Assembly (NCBI RefSeq): GCF_000775995.1
Contig: NZ_CP009227.1
Location: 868,001-932,000, forward strand
Reading direction: 5' to 3'
Origin: Treponema sp. OMZ 838
Lineage (GTDB): Bacteria; Spirochaetota; Spirochaetia; Treponematales; Treponemataceae
Length of the DNA: 64,000 nt
The translations under genes were made by a program, and so were the position numbers. Within the stretch, counting starts at the first letter, position 1, and each line of letters opens with the position of its first letter. This document shows positions 37,063 to 46,365 of this stretch, one piece after another. The notes below the pieces were generated by a model. It was given only the letters and a program-made list of their open reading frames with translations, had not been told where the DNA came from and did no database searches.

Positions 37063-37077
37063 GGTGATCCTCTCTTG

Positions 37078-37338
37078 GGTAATCGTAGCAGACATTTTTG
37101 AAGTATTCCCGCCAAATAAAGGGGCTGTCCAACCTTTTCTTTTGAAAATATGAGGGCATCTACTTCGTTATTTCACAAAAATTAGACCTCGACGTGCAAA
37201 AGCACGCCTGCGGGTAATTTTTGTTCATGCCTCGTATCTGCTCCACCTATTTTCAAAAGACTAACGGAAAACCGATGGTTCTACGCAACCGCCTTATTTA
37301 TTTGGCGATTCTGATTTATCTGTCTGCTGCGATTACCC
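37078..37338. repeat. Large nested palindromic element between galK and a CorC-like gene
   Basis: About 260 bases fold back in five nested stems. Outer arms 37078-37095 and 37321-37338 pair over 18 bases with one mismatch. Next, CGCCAAATAAAGG at 37110-37122 pairs with 37292-37307 (with a bulge). Then CTTTTGAAAATA at 37139-37150 pairs with 37248-37259 perfectly. Then CAAAAATTA at 37176-37184 pairs with 37215-37223. The centre is CGTGC AAAA GCACG at 37193-37206. The left end resembles the jetC element (AGTATTCCCGCC, GGGCTGTCC). It fills most of the 37063-37428 intergenic space; no gene is seen there. Confidence 0.78.
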
Positions 37339-37428
37339 GTCTTTTAAAATAGACTTCCGGCAGCTGATGCTTTTTGCATCGTTACTCTTATTTTCGGCAT
37401 TAGTTGGCTGGTGTTTTATAACCAGTGC

Positions 37429-38691
37429 TTACAATACCGATGAAAGGTCTGCGATGACGGTATCGATTCGTCTATTGATAATATGAGTGACGGTAAACGT
37501 TATCCGTCCGCAAGTAATCTTCTTATTAGTATGCGGCAAATATCCCCATTTTTCAAGTAGAAAACCGCCGAGAGTATCATAATAATCGGAGTGAAAATCG
37601 GTGTGCAGTAATTCGTTGCAATCTTCCAGCTTTAGTGCACCGGGAATGACAAGCTGCGATGTATTGATAAAGCGTACCGAACGCATCGGATCGTTCCGTG
37701 CCTTGCCGTACTCATCCTGCACCGTACTGAATACTGCAGCAATGATATCATCCATCGTAATGAGCCCTGCCACGCCGCCGTGTTCATCGATGACGATTGC
37801 GATATTTTGCATCTTGGCATTCATCGCTTTGATAATAGAAAAGATGGAAGCTCCCTCGGGAACAAAAATCGCAGGACGCTGCAAAGTCTCAAGTTCAGGC
37901 TCCCGCCGCTCCTGCAAAGCAAACAGCAGCGTTTTATAATGGATAATACCGGTAACAGTCTTTGTTTCGGAATCGTAGACAGGCAATCGAGAAAAACGGC
38001 TGCGGCGGAACTGTTCAATGACTTGCGGAAAAGTCGCGGCGGAATCAACGTAACTAATTGCCGTACGCGGCGTCATAATATTGCGGAGCTTAACATCCTG
38101 CAGCAAAACGGCTTTGCGCAACAGCGCTTCTTCTCCGGCGGCGAGGGCGCCGTCTTCTTGCCCGATATGCACGAGCAGTTGAAGATCTTTTTCCTTGAGT
38201 GTATCCGGCGTTGTTTTCGGGCGGGCATTACACAGCTTGAGGACTGCTTTTGTCAGCAGCGAGAACACCGCCACAATGGGGCGGAGCAATGTGTAACACA
38301 CATACAACGGTAGCGAGGCTTTCTTGCCGATCGATTCCGCCCGTTCGGCTGCGAGCGCTTTAGGGAAAATTTCGGCAAGGATGATGATGAGTACGGTAAT
38401 AATCGCAGTTGCTGCGGGAACAGCCTGTGCGCCGAACACATTGAGGGTAAAGGCGGTAATAAGACCCGAACTCAGCGTGTTGACAAAATTGGTGCCGATG
38501 AGCGCAGTCGTAACGATTTTTTCTTTCATTTCTACCAACCGAGCTAACCGTTGAGCATTTCTGCGGGAGCTTTTTTTGAGAGTGCGGTATTCCGATCGCG
38601 TAATAGCAGTTACCGCCGTTTCGGTACCGGAAAAAAAGGCTGCGCAGGCGAGCAGGATAATTATTTCAACACTGATAACGACAACGTTCAT
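37429..38691 (-). CDS. CNNM/CorC family membrane protein (DUF21-CBS-CorC), short paralogue
   Basis: The 420-residue protein has a DUF21 membrane domain (about 1-190, three or four helices with 'SGTETAVTAI' and 'ILAEIFPKALAAERAE'), a CBS pair (about 200-320, 'MTPRTAISYVDSAAT' and 'IAIVIDEHGGVAGLITMDDI') and a CorC/transporter-associated domain at the end. Such proteins are linked to Mg2+ or cobalt efflux in other bacteria and were once called haemolysins; transport is inferred from family. It overlaps its upstream paralogue by 4 bases (ATGA), so they form an operon and may heterodimerise. Confidence 0.87.
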   Translation of the reverse strand: MNVVVISVEIIILLACAAFFSGTETAVTAITRSEYRTLKKSSRRNAQRLARLVEMKEKIVTTALIGTNFVNTLSSGLITAFTLNVFGAQAVPAATAIITVLIIILAEIFPKALAAERAESIGKKASLPLYVCYTLLRPIVAVFSLLTKAVLKLCNARPKTTPDTLKEKDLQLLVHIGQEDGALAAGEEALLRKAVLLQDVKLRNIMTPRTAISYVDSAATFPQVIEQFRRSRFSRLPVYDSETKTVTGIIHYKTLLFALQERREPELETLQRPAIFVPEGASIFSIIKAMNAKMQNIAIVIDEHGGVAGLITMDDIIAAVFSTVQDEYGKARNDPMRSVRFINTSQLVIPGALKLEDCNELLHTDFHSDYYDTLGGFLLEKWGYLPHTNKKITCGRITFTVTHIINRRIDTVIADLSSVL

Positions 38692-40214
38692 TCTTCCGCC
38701 TGCATCCGCACTTCAATTTGCACAATACGGTTTGCTTCAACCTTCTTTACGGTAAAAAGATACGGCTCTGCGGTAATTGAATAACCTGCCGCCGGAATTT
38801 CACCTGCTTTCTCCATTATGTAACCGCCGATGGTGTCGCTATACTGCGATTCAAGGTTGAGGTTCAGCTTTTCGTTTAAATCGCCGAGCCGGGTAATGCC
38901 TGTGATGGAGAAAATATCCGCTACTTCGCCTTCATCATGAGCGGTACCCGCATCACCGGCTCCTGCCTGTACCGTTTCCGCCGTATCAGCGCGTATGTTT
39001 ACACCCGCAACAGTACTGTAAGTATCCTTGCCCGCCTCTGCGGTATCTATGTTTGCCGGTTCGGCAGTTTGTCCAGGTTGCAACGGCTGCACTGCCCCAA
39101 CCTCCTCACCCGCAGCACCGGCGTCTTTTGCAACGGTATCTGTTTGTCGGGCTGCACCTGCTTGCACGGCAGCGCCTGACGGTACGGCAGTTTCCCGTAC
39201 ATCATATTCGTCAAGAATACTGCCGAATATTTCCTCACTGACATCCTCGACGGTTATCAATCCCGCAGTTCCACCGTACTCATCGAGCACAATAGCCATC
39301 GTTTGCTGCTCGGTATGGAATTTTTTTTCCGCTTGAGCGAGCTTCGTTGTTTCAAATACAAAAAGCGGTTTACGCAGATAGGCGCTTACCTGAAAGGCAG
39401 CACTCCCGTCCAAGTATTCGGGAGAAAATAGAAAATCTTTAATATAGAAGAACCCTTGTATGGCATCGATATTTGTGCTGTACACCGGAAAGCGCGAAAA
39501 GCGGGATTTTTTTGACAGCTCTATAATCTCTTCCGCAGACGCTCCGATGTGAATTGCCGTAATATCACGCCGCGGCGTCATCACACTGCGAACGGAAAAG
39601 TCGCCGTAACGGAGGATGTTCGTTAGCAACATACGTTCATCACTGCCGATAAAGCCGCCCTCCTCCCGCGCTTGAAAAAACTCGCGTAAATCCGCCTCAG
39701 TAACAGCCGCCGTGTTTTGCGCTTCACGGATACCGCAAAGCCGCAGCAAAACATCGGTAATCGCAGAAAAAAGTGCAACAACCGGCGAAAGTATCGCCAT
39801 CAATAATAAGATAAAGCGGGCAAAGACAAGGCTCAAAGCATCGGGATACACCAACGCAATCGACTTAGGCAAAATTTCGCCGAAGATCAATAGCAGTACC
39901 GTACCTGCGGCGACCGCAATACCCAACCCTGAATCCCCGAATATCCGCAGCGCGGCGGCAGTCAGCACTACGGATATAGCGATGTTGACAATACTGTTCC
40001 CTATCAAAATTGTCGATAAAAATTTTTGTTTATTTTGCAAAATCTTTTCCGCCCGCGCTGCCGCACGGTTATTTCGTTCGCGCAAAAACCGCAGCTTGAG
40101 CTTATTCAAAGATAAGAACGCCGTCTCTGCCGACGAAAAAAACATCGACAGCAAAAAAAGCGCCAATAAACTGATGAGCAGTAAAATTATATGCGGGGGT
40201 TCTCCAGTATCCAT
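38688..40214 (-). CDS. CNNM/CorC family membrane protein, long paralogue with low-complexity insert
   Basis: Domain order is the same as its neighbour: DUF21 ('FFSSAETAFLSLNKLKLRFL', 'IFGEILPKSIALVYPD'), CBS pair ('MTPRRDITAIHIGAS', 'MAIVLDEYGGTAGLITVEDV') and CorC domain. At 508 residues it is longer because about 90 residues rich in Ala, Gly, Thr and Gln (about 348-437) are inserted between the second CBS motif and the CorC domain. The insert has no obvious repeat unit and looks disordered. The two paralogues likely act together in divalent metal homeostasis. Confidence 0.85.
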   Translation of the reverse strand: MDTGEPPHIILLLISLLALFLLSMFFSSAETAFLSLNKLKLRFLRERNNRAAARAEKILQNKQKFLSTILIGNSIVNIAISVVLTAAALRIFGDSGLGIAVAAGTVLLLIFGEILPKSIALVYPDALSLVFARFILLLMAILSPVVALFSAITDVLLRLCGIREAQNTAAVTEADLREFFQAREEGGFIGSDERMLLTNILRYGDFSVRSVMTPRRDITAIHIGASAEEIIELSKKSRFSRFPVYSTNIDAIQGFFYIKDFLFSPEYLDGSAAFQVSAYLRKPLFVFETTKLAQAEKKFHTEQQTMAIVLDEYGGTAGLITVEDVSEEIFGSILDEYDVRETAVPSGAAVQAGAARQTDTVAKDAGAAGEEVGAVQPLQPGQTAEPANIDTAEAGKDTYSTVAGVNIRADTAETVQAGAGDAGTAHDEGEVADIFSITGITRLGDLNEKLNLNLESQYSDTIGGYIMEKAGEIPAAGYSITAEPYLFTVKKVEANRIVQIEVRMQAEE

Positions 40215-40278
40215 ATTCGATAGATTATATTAAAAGGAAATGTTAAAAATGTCAATTTTTACTAAGAGTGCTTCCGGC

Positions 40279-40305
40279 TTGACAAAATACGATACGGCAT
40301 ATACC
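40279..40305 (+). promoter_or_regulatory. Probable sigma-70 promoter for the HdeD-family gene
   Basis: TTGACA at 40279-40284 and TATACC at 40300-40305 are separated by 15 bases, slightly short but with a perfect -35 box. They lie 36 bases before the ATG at 40341, which has AAAGGAGGAGAT as ribosome site. Confidence 0.5.
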
Positions 40306-40340
40306 CTTTTATTAATAACACCTTTCTTAAAGGAGGAGAT

Positions 40341-40856
40341 ATGAGAAAAGAGTTCCGCATTACGGCGTTGGTAGTAGGTATCCTTTCTATTATTGCAGGT
40401 ATCTATATGTTCATCAACCCGATTACCAGCTTGGCATCACTTTCGTTTTTTTTCGCAGCGGTTATGTTTATAAACGGTGTGTATGAAATTATCCATTATT
40501 TTGCAGACAGAGAAGACCATATCTTAATTGTCTTGCTGAACGGTATTCTCACTATCCTGCTTTCAATTCTCGTACTGACCAGCCCTCTGTTTACAGCCGC
40601 AACGATTATCCCGTACCTCTTTGCCTGTTGGATATTGTTCAGCGGTATTACGCGGTTTATTATCAGTTTTAAAATCCGCTACATAACCAGAAGAGGCGGT
40701 TTTTATTTGATGCTAGTCGGCATACTGGGTATCATCTGTGGAATTGTTATGCTGATGCATCCGCTCTTTACGAGTCTATTCGTCGCATACATGATCGGCT
40801 TTGACTTTATCTATCACGGTATTATCAGCATCGTTTTATTCTTTAGAGGACGATAA
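40341..40856 (+). CDS. HdeD/DUF308 family membrane protein
   Basis: The 171-residue protein has six hydrophobic segments arranged as pairs, each pair with 'GILSIIAGIYMFINPI'-, 'GILTILLSILVLTSPL'- or 'GILGIICGIVMLMHPL'-type sequences. This internal three-fold repeat is the DUF308/HdeD pattern. HdeD relates to acid stress in E. coli, but function in treponemes is unknown. It is a single gene with its own promoter and a strong AGGAGG site. Confidence 0.82.
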   Translation: MRKEFRITALVVGILSIIAGIYMFINPITSLASLSFFFAAVMFINGVYEIIHYFADREDHILIVLLNGILTILLSILVLTSPLFTAATIIPYLFACWILFSGITRFIISFKIRYITRRGGFYLMLVGILGIICGIVMLMHPLFTSLFVAYMIGFDFIYHGIISIVLFFRGR

Positions 40857-40872
40857 CCGGTTGGAGAAGATT

Positions 40873-40908
40873 CATCAACTGATGCACGGCTCTGTGCATT
40901 AGTTGATG
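40873..40908. terminator. Hairpin after the HdeD-family gene
   Basis: CATCAACTGATGCAC at 40873-40887 pairs with GTGCATTAGTTGATG at 40894-40908 with a six-base loop and one mismatch. It lies 17 bases after the stop codon. No T run follows, so it may be a pause or processing structure rather than a full intrinsic terminator. Confidence 0.5.
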
Positions 40909-41042
40909 CAGGTGATAAAAGGCTGTAAGCAGTTCTGCGGTATACAGATAGTCAAACAGTTGTTTCTTAGTAAATGCTTGGATCTTCCGCTGGAAGTTTG
41001 ATTCCGGCTTGTCATCTATGGGTTATTTCTTGTATATTCTAT

Positions 41043-41181
41043 GGGTACCTCTAAAAACTCGGTTAGATTTTTAGAGGTACCCGTCGAGTTTTTAATAAGT
41101 CTATAAATATAAATGACTTATTAAAAACATCGCAAATTAAAATCAAGGAAAACCTCTAAAAAACTGAAGTTTTTAGAGGTT
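41043..41181. repeat. Cluster of three palindromes upstream of potD
   Basis: In the 356-base space 40857-41212 three inverted repeats follow each other. 41043-41082 is GGGTACCTCTAAAAACT...TTTTTAGAGGTACCC. 41088-41101 (GTTTTTAATAAGTC) pairs perfectly with 41115-41128. 41151-41181 is AACCTCTAAAAAACT...GTTTTTAGAGGTT. The first and third belong to the CTCTAAAAACT family also seen at 49408 and, more weakly, at 50688 and 61516. A TATAAT box lies at 41194-41199 just after them. Confidence 0.7.
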
Positions 41182-41212
41182 CCCTATATACAATATAATC
41201 GTGAGGTAGGCT

Positions 41213-42273
41213 ATGGATCATCGTTTTAAAAGGGTACGTTCTATTTTTTATGCATCGTAGTAACACTCTCTTTTCTTATTGTTTTTACCGCTTGCCGCGA
41301 TGAACGAGACGCAGTTCTCTATCTGTATAATTGGACATACTACACACCCGATCCCGTTATCCAAGCTTTTGAAAAAAAATACAATGTCAAAGTTGTCTAT
41401 GATGATTTTGCATCCAATGAAGATATGTTCGCTAAGCTTATGGCCGGTTCAAAAGGCTACGACCTTGTTATCCCATCGGCGGATTATGTTTCAATCATGA
41501 TAAAACTGAACATGCTTGAGCCTATCGATATTTCAAAAATCCCGAACATCCGCTATTTACGCCCGGAAGTACTCCATCGAATCGAGTATGACCCAAAAAT
41601 GGAATTCTCTGTACCGTATTACATGGGTGCAGCAGGTATTGCGGTAAACACCAAAGAAGTGCCCAATTATGAACGCGGTTGGAATATCTTTGAACGGGCA
41701 GATTTAAAAAACAGAATGACGATGATGGATGATATGAGGGAAGTGCTCGGCGCTGCATTAGGTTCTTTGGGTTATGAGCCGAACAGCACCAATCCTGATG
41801 AGCTGGAACAAGCATATCGTCTAATCCAAAACAATTGGAAACCGAATCTCATAAAGTTTGATGCGGACGGCTTTGCAAAATCTTTTGCGTCGGGGGATTT
41901 TTTAGCGGTGCAAGGATATGCGGAGGCAATTTTTGCAGAGTTGCAGGAAGATCAAACGCAGTATGTTGACTTCTTTATTCCGCAAGGCGTTCATTCAGGC
42001 TTGTATATCGACAGCTTCTGTATTCCCAAAGGAGCCCCTCATCCGGAACTTGCACATGCCTTTATCAACTTTGTGCTTGAACCTACCGTTTATGCCGAGT
42101 TCTTAGATACATTCGGCTTTCCGGCTTCTATCCATACGGAGGCAAGGTACTACCAAAAGAAACGACCTCACTACGCACTTGATGATCTCAACGACTGCAT
42201 TCTCAAACAGGACCTCGGTGTAAACTTAGAGCTGTATAACAGCTATTGGCAGCGGATCCGTTTTATGCCATAG
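41213..42273 (+). CDS. potD: PotD-like polyamine ABC transporter binding lipoprotein, frameshifted in its signal peptide
   Basis: The mature part is a clear spermidine/putrescine-binding protein (353 residues if restored). It has 'LYLYNWTYYTPDPVIQAFEK', 'GYDLVIPSADYVSIMI', 'FSVPYYMGAAGIAVNTKEV' and 'DSFCIPKGAPHPELAHAFINF'. The ATG at 41213 follows GAGGTAGG. A run of six T (41244-41249) breaks the frame in the signal peptide; one more T joins MDHRFKRVRSIF to 'LCIVVTLSFLIVFTAC', giving a normal lipobox. The open frame starting at 41425 would lack signal and lipobox. No potABC genes are next to it, so the permease is elsewhere. Confidence 0.82.
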
Positions 42274-42338
42274 GATAAGTCGCCGTTCTCTAAAAAAATT
42301 TTATTGCCGTTTTTCCATTTTGTGCGTAGATTCATTGT

Positions 42339-44915
42339 ATGAACATAGACAAATACACAGTGAAAGCACGTGAGGCATTGCAGGATGCAGCCTCGCTTGC
42401 CGAACAAGACAATCACAGTCAGATTGAGCCGGTTCATCTCTTATATAAACTCTTAGATCAAGAAGAGGGGATTGTACCGCCGCTCATTGAGAAGATCGGT
42501 GCGTCAACGGATCAGATTCTTGATGCACTCGATACTATTTTGGATAAAAAGCCGCGGGTAACCGGAGACTCTGCACAGGTATATATGTCGCCGGTTTTAA
42601 CAAAGCTCTGCGCTCAGGCGGAAAAGATCGCCGCTTCGCTCAAGGATGAGTATGTTTCCACGGAGCACATTCTGCTTGCGCTTACCAAAAGCGATGATGA
42701 GGTTGGCGAACTGCTCCGCTCGCACGGTATTACCTACGATGCGGCGTTGAGAGCCTTAAAGGATGTGCGGGGAAATCAGCGGGTTACGAGCGAGGATCCC
42801 GAAGCGACGTTCAATAGCCTCGAAAAATACTGCCGCGATTTAACGGAACTTGCGCGGGAAGAAAAAATCGATCCGGTTATCGGACGCGATGAAGAAATCC
42901 GGCGGGTGATGCAGGTTCTGTCGCGCCGCACTAAAAACAACCCCGTATTGATCGGTGAGCCGGGTGTCGGTAAAACCGCTATTGTCGAAGGACTTGCCCG
43001 CCGGATTGTGTCCGGGGACGTGCCGGATAGCCTGCGCGGAAAAAAGCTCTTATCGCTTGACCTCGGCGCCTTGGTTGCCGGAGCGAAGTTCCGCGGCGAA
43101 TTTGAGGAGCGCCTCAAAGCGGTTATCTCCGAGGTGCAAAAAGCCGAGGGCAGTATCATCCTCTTTATTGATGAGCTGCATACCCTTGTCGGCGCCGGTG
43201 CGAGCGAAGGGGCGATGGATGCTTCCAACCTCTTAAAACCTGCCTTGGCGCGCGGTGAGCTGCGGGCGATCGGCGCTACCACCTTGGATGAGTACCGCAA
43301 GTATATCGAAAAAGACAGCGCGCTTGAACGCCGCTTCCAGCAGGTATACTGCCCCGAACCGAATGTAGAGGACACCATTGCCATTCTGCGCGGCTTGCAG
43401 GAAAAGTACGAGGTACACCACGGTGTGCGCATTAAGGATGAGGCACTCATCGCAGCAGCGGTACTTTCCAACCGCTATATCACCAACCGCTTTTTGCCCG
43501 ATAAGGCAATCGACCTCGTGGACGAGGCAGCCAGTAGGCTTAAAATGGAAATTGAAAGCCAGCCGGTTGAGCTTGATCAGGTTGAGCGCAAAATCCTCCA
43601 GATGAACATCGAGAAGGTGTCGCTTTCAAAAGAAACGGACGCCGCTTCAAAAGAACGGTTGGAAAAGCTGGAGCAGGAACTGTCCGACTTAACCGAAAAG
43701 CGGAATGTGATGCAGGCGCAGTGGCAAAACGAAAAGACCCGCATCAACGAGTCGCGGAAATATAAGGAAGAGCTTGAGCAGCTGCGCCGTGAAGAAACGC
43801 AGTTTACACGCGACGGCAATTTGAATAAGGCTGCCGAACTGAAATACGGCCGCATACCGGAACTGGAAAAAAAGATTGCCGCGGTTACTGCAGAGCTTGC
43901 AAAAAAGGCCGGCAGCAGCGGACAGCTTCTCCGCGAAGAGGTTTCCGAAGAGGATATCGCCAAGATTGTTTCGATGTGGACGGGGATTCCCGTTGCAAAG
44001 ATGCTTGCGAGCGAGCAGCAGAAGTACCTCGATCTGGAAGCAGTATTGCAGAAACGGGTTGTCGGACAAGACCAAGCAGTACAGGCGGTTGCCGATGCCA
44101 TCAGACGGAATAGGGCAGGACTTTCCGACCCCAACCGCCCGCTCGGCAGCTTCCTCTGTATCGGGCCTACCGGTGTGGGTAAAACCGAACTGGCGCGCAC
44201 CCTTGCGGACTTCCTCTTTAACGATGACCGGGCGCTTACCCGTATCGACATGAGCGAATATATGGAAAAGCATTCGGTGAGCCGCTTAATCGGAGCGCCG
44301 CCCGGCTACGTGGGCTATGACGAGGGTGGACAGCTGACCGAAGCGGTGCGCCGCCGTCCGTACAGCGTGGTGCTCTTTGACGAAATTGAAAAAGCACATC
44401 CCGATGTGTTCAATGTATTCTTGCAGATACTGGATGACGGGCGGCTGACGGACGGACAAGGCAGAGTAATCGACTTCCGCAACACGATTATCATTATGAC
44501 GAGCAATCTCGGCTCGGAGCTAATTTTAGCGGCGGACACTCCGGAAGAAATGACTGCGCAGATTAAAGATCTGCTCAAACAGCATTTCCGCCCTGAGTTT
44601 TTGAACCGCATAGATGAGCTTTTAACCTTTAGACGGCTCGGCAAAGAGCATATCCGCAAGATTGTCGATATTCAGCTGCAGGCTGTTTCCGCACGGCTTG
44701 AAGCACGCCGCCTGCATTTGATTGTAACGGATGCTGCAAAGGACTTCCTCGCCGATATCGGCTATGATCCCTTGTACGGCGCGCGCCCCTTAAAGCGGGC
44801 TATCCAGACCGAACTTGAAAACAAGCTCGCCAAAGAGCTGCTTTCTGGCGCATTCGTCGGCAAGACCGATATTACGGTGGATGCCGGAAAGGGCGGCTTG
44901 ACGTTTAAGGCGTAA
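42339..44915 (+). CDS. clpB: ATP-dependent disaggregase ClpB
   Basis: ClpB works with DnaK to recover aggregated proteins. The 858-residue protein has the full domain order: N-domain (1-145), AAA-1 with Walker A '[15 protein letters not shown]' (about 205-219), the coiled-coil middle domain (about 400-525) that separates ClpB from ClpA/C, AAA-2 with '[15 protein letters not shown]' (about 608-622), and the C-terminal domain. Length is normal. No CIRCE element (TTAGCACTC-N9-GAGTGCTAA) is visible in the 65 bases upstream, nor a strong ribosome site. Confidence 0.95.
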   Translation: MNIDKYTVKAREALQDAASLAEQDNHSQIEPVHLLYKLLDQEEGIVPPLIEKIGASTDQILDALDTILDKKPRVTGDSAQVYMSPVLTKLCAQAEKIAASLKDEYVSTEHILLALTKSDDEVGELLRSHGITYDAALRALKDVRGNQRVTSEDPEATFNSLEKYCRDLTELAREEKIDPVIGRDEEIRRVMQVLSRRTKNNPVLIGEPGVGKTAIVEGLARRIVSGDVPDSLRGKKLLSLDLGALVAGAKFRGEFEERLKAVISEVQKAEGSIILFIDELHTLVGAGASEGAMDASNLLKPALARGELRAIGATTLDEYRKYIEKDSALERRFQQVYCPEPNVEDTIAILRGLQEKYEVHHGVRIKDEALIAAAVLSNRYITNRFLPDKAIDLVDEAASRLKMEIESQPVELDQVERKILQMNIEKVSLSKETDAASKERLEKLEQELSDLTEKRNVMQAQWQNEKTRINESRKYKEELEQLRREETQFTRDGNLNKAAELKYGRIPELEKKIAAVTAELAKKAGSSGQLLREEVSEEDIAKIVSMWTGIPVAKMLASEQQKYLDLEAVLQKRVVGQDQAVQAVADAIRRNRAGLSDPNRPLGSFLCIGPTGVGKTELARTLADFLFNDDRALTRIDMSEYMEKHSVSRLIGAPPGYVGYDEGGQLTEAVRRRPYSVVLFDEIEKAHPDVFNVFLQILDDGRLTDGQGRVIDFRNTIIIMTSNLGSELILAADTPEEMTAQIKDLLKQHFRPEFLNRIDELLTFRRLGKEHIRKIVDIQLQAVSARLEARRLHLIVTDAAKDFLADIGYDPLYGARPLKRAIQTELENKLAKELLSGAFVGKTDITVDAGKGGLTFKA

Positions 44916-44932
44916 ATAGTCTCAATGTATGT

Positions 44933-45889
44933 ATGTACATTGATGCCCATCTCCATCCCGCAGATTATTTTGATACGTGCGCCTCTGTAGGCGGTGCCGG
45001 AAATGTAGACAAACCGTTTGCGTATCCGGCATCGCTTTGCTGTTCGGCGCATGACCATACCGAATATGAACGGCACCGCCGCCTCTTTGAACGCAATGTA
45101 TGCGGCGATGCCAATTCTCCTACTACGGGAACAGTCCTATACCAAAGCGAAACTCATTTACAGCCGTCTGCACAACAGCACGTACTCTTTTCCTTCGGCA
45201 TCCATCCCCAAAATCCCGTAACCGATGAAGCGGAGTTTTTATACCGTCTTTTGGAAACACGGCAGATCCACGCGATTGGAGAATGCGGATTCGATCTTTT
45301 TAATGATGAGTATAAGCAACTCTTGCCGATGCAGCAAACAGTATGGGATATGCAGTTACGATGGGCGCAGGAGTTTCAGTTGCCGGTGGTGATTCATTGC
45401 CGGAAAGCGCTGCCGCTCATCTTTGATTCGGTGCCTCGGTTAAAAAAACTGCCGGCAGTTATCTTCCACGGCTGGGGCGGCAGTCTGCAAGAGGCGTCGG
45501 CATTTCTTAAAAAAGGCGTCAACGCCTATTTTTCGCTCGGCAAGGCAGTCCTCCGCGGGCAGAAATCCGTATGCGCAATGGCTGCCTCATTCGATAGTAC
45601 CCGCCTCTTAACGGAAACCGACGCTCCATATATGAGGCTCAAAGCAGAATCCTACTCCCATCCCTACGATATTATCGCCGTTACAAAGCAGTGTGCAAAC
45701 CTGCGCTACAACGGAGCCGAGTCGGTAAAACAAACCGGCCCCGATGCGGTAAAGCGGGCATGCGTTATCAAACAGTATGAATCCTCAACGGTGGCACTTG
45801 AAGAAATCAGCATCAATGAAGCTGCTGTAAAAGAATTCAGCGATATGATTGTGCGAAATTTTAATTGCGCATTTGGATTATCGGATTGA
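44933..45889 (+). CDS. TatD family metal-dependent hydrolase
   Basis: This 318-residue protein matches TatD-type nucleases/hydrolases: metal motif 'DAHLHPADY' at the N-terminus, 'FSFGIHPQNP', 'AIGECGFDLF', 'VVIHCRKALPLI', 'IFHGWGGSLQEA' and 'LLTETDAPYM'. All metal ligands are present. A segment of about 40 residues between the first motif and FSFGIHP, plus a tail of about 60 residues after TDAP, are longer than usual. It follows clpB by 17 bases and could share its transcript. Confidence 0.87.
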   Translation: MYIDAHLHPADYFDTCASVGGAGNVDKPFAYPASLCCSAHDHTEYERHRRLFERNVCGDANSPTTGTVLYQSETHLQPSAQQHVLFSFGIHPQNPVTDEAEFLYRLLETRQIHAIGECGFDLFNDEYKQLLPMQQTVWDMQLRWAQEFQLPVVIHCRKALPLIFDSVPRLKKLPAVIFHGWGGSLQEASAFLKKGVNAYFSLGKAVLRGQKSVCAMAASFDSTRLLTETDAPYMRLKAESYSHPYDIIAVTKQCANLRYNGAESVKQTGPDAVKRACVIKQYESSTVALEEISINEAAVKEFSDMIVRNFNCAFGLSD

Positions 45890-45907
45890 ATGAATAGAGA
45901 GGAAAAA

Positions 45908-45979
45908 AGGCGCCGATCAGAATCGAACTGATGAATGAAGGTTTTGCAGACCTCTCCCTTACCACTTGGGCACGGCGCC
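45908..45979 (-). tRNA. tRNA-Cys (GCA)
   Basis: The minus strand folds as a 72-base tRNA. The 7-bp acceptor stem GGCGCCG/CGGCGCC is perfect, the anticodon stem-loop is GAGGT-CTGCAAA-ACCTT with anticodon GCA, and the T arm contains GTTCGATTC. CCA is not encoded. It lies 18 bases after the TatD gene on the other strand. Confidence 0.93.
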
Positions 45980-46030
45980 GATAATGGAGCTACTATATCA
46001 GAAACCGATATCTTATGCAAGAGGTTCGTC

Positions 46031-46304
46031 AGGGCAAATGCATCAGTCGGTGTTTAAATAACCCCGCAGAAAAATTGAGACTATTCGACCAGAACTGCCA
46101 AGGATGGCAGTGGTTCCATACAGAAGCGATGTTTTGTGCACGCACAAAACTCGCCTTCAACTGTTGTACACGGATGCACAACAGTTGAAGATGGTTCAAA
46201 TGGTCTCACAACCTCATTCTTTCTGCGATTTTTTATCTTCTCTGCCTGATGCATTTGCCTTGTTGCCGAAAAAATGTGCGAAATTTTATTCAAAATTTCG
46301 CACA
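46031..46304. repeat. Composite palindromic region between tRNA-Cys and a pseudouridine synthase gene
   Basis: The 350-base space 46016-46365 is filled by inverted repeats. Outer arms 46031-46046 and 46246-46260 (GCAAATGCATCAG) pair with one bulge. CGCAGAAA at about 46066 pairs with TTTCTGCG at about 46221. GACCA at 46087 pairs with TGGTC near 46201. Inside are three hairpins: ACTGCCA-AGGA-TGGCAGT (46093-46110), GTTTTGTGC...GCACAAAAC (about 46130-46150) and the perfect 13-bp CTTCAACTGTTGT stem (46155-46190). A separate perfect stem TGTGCGAAATTTT (46275-46304) follows. No coding signal is seen. Confidence 0.72.
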
Positions 46305-46365
46305 AAGGGAATAGTCCTGTTTGAAATAGTATCGATGCGATTACACTGATAACTGTAACACTCTC

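Noticed and set aside
41425-42273. PotD-like protein starting at 41425
   Set aside because: This start lacks signal peptide and lipobox and cuts conserved N-terminal sequence that is present upstream in the same frame back to the T run.
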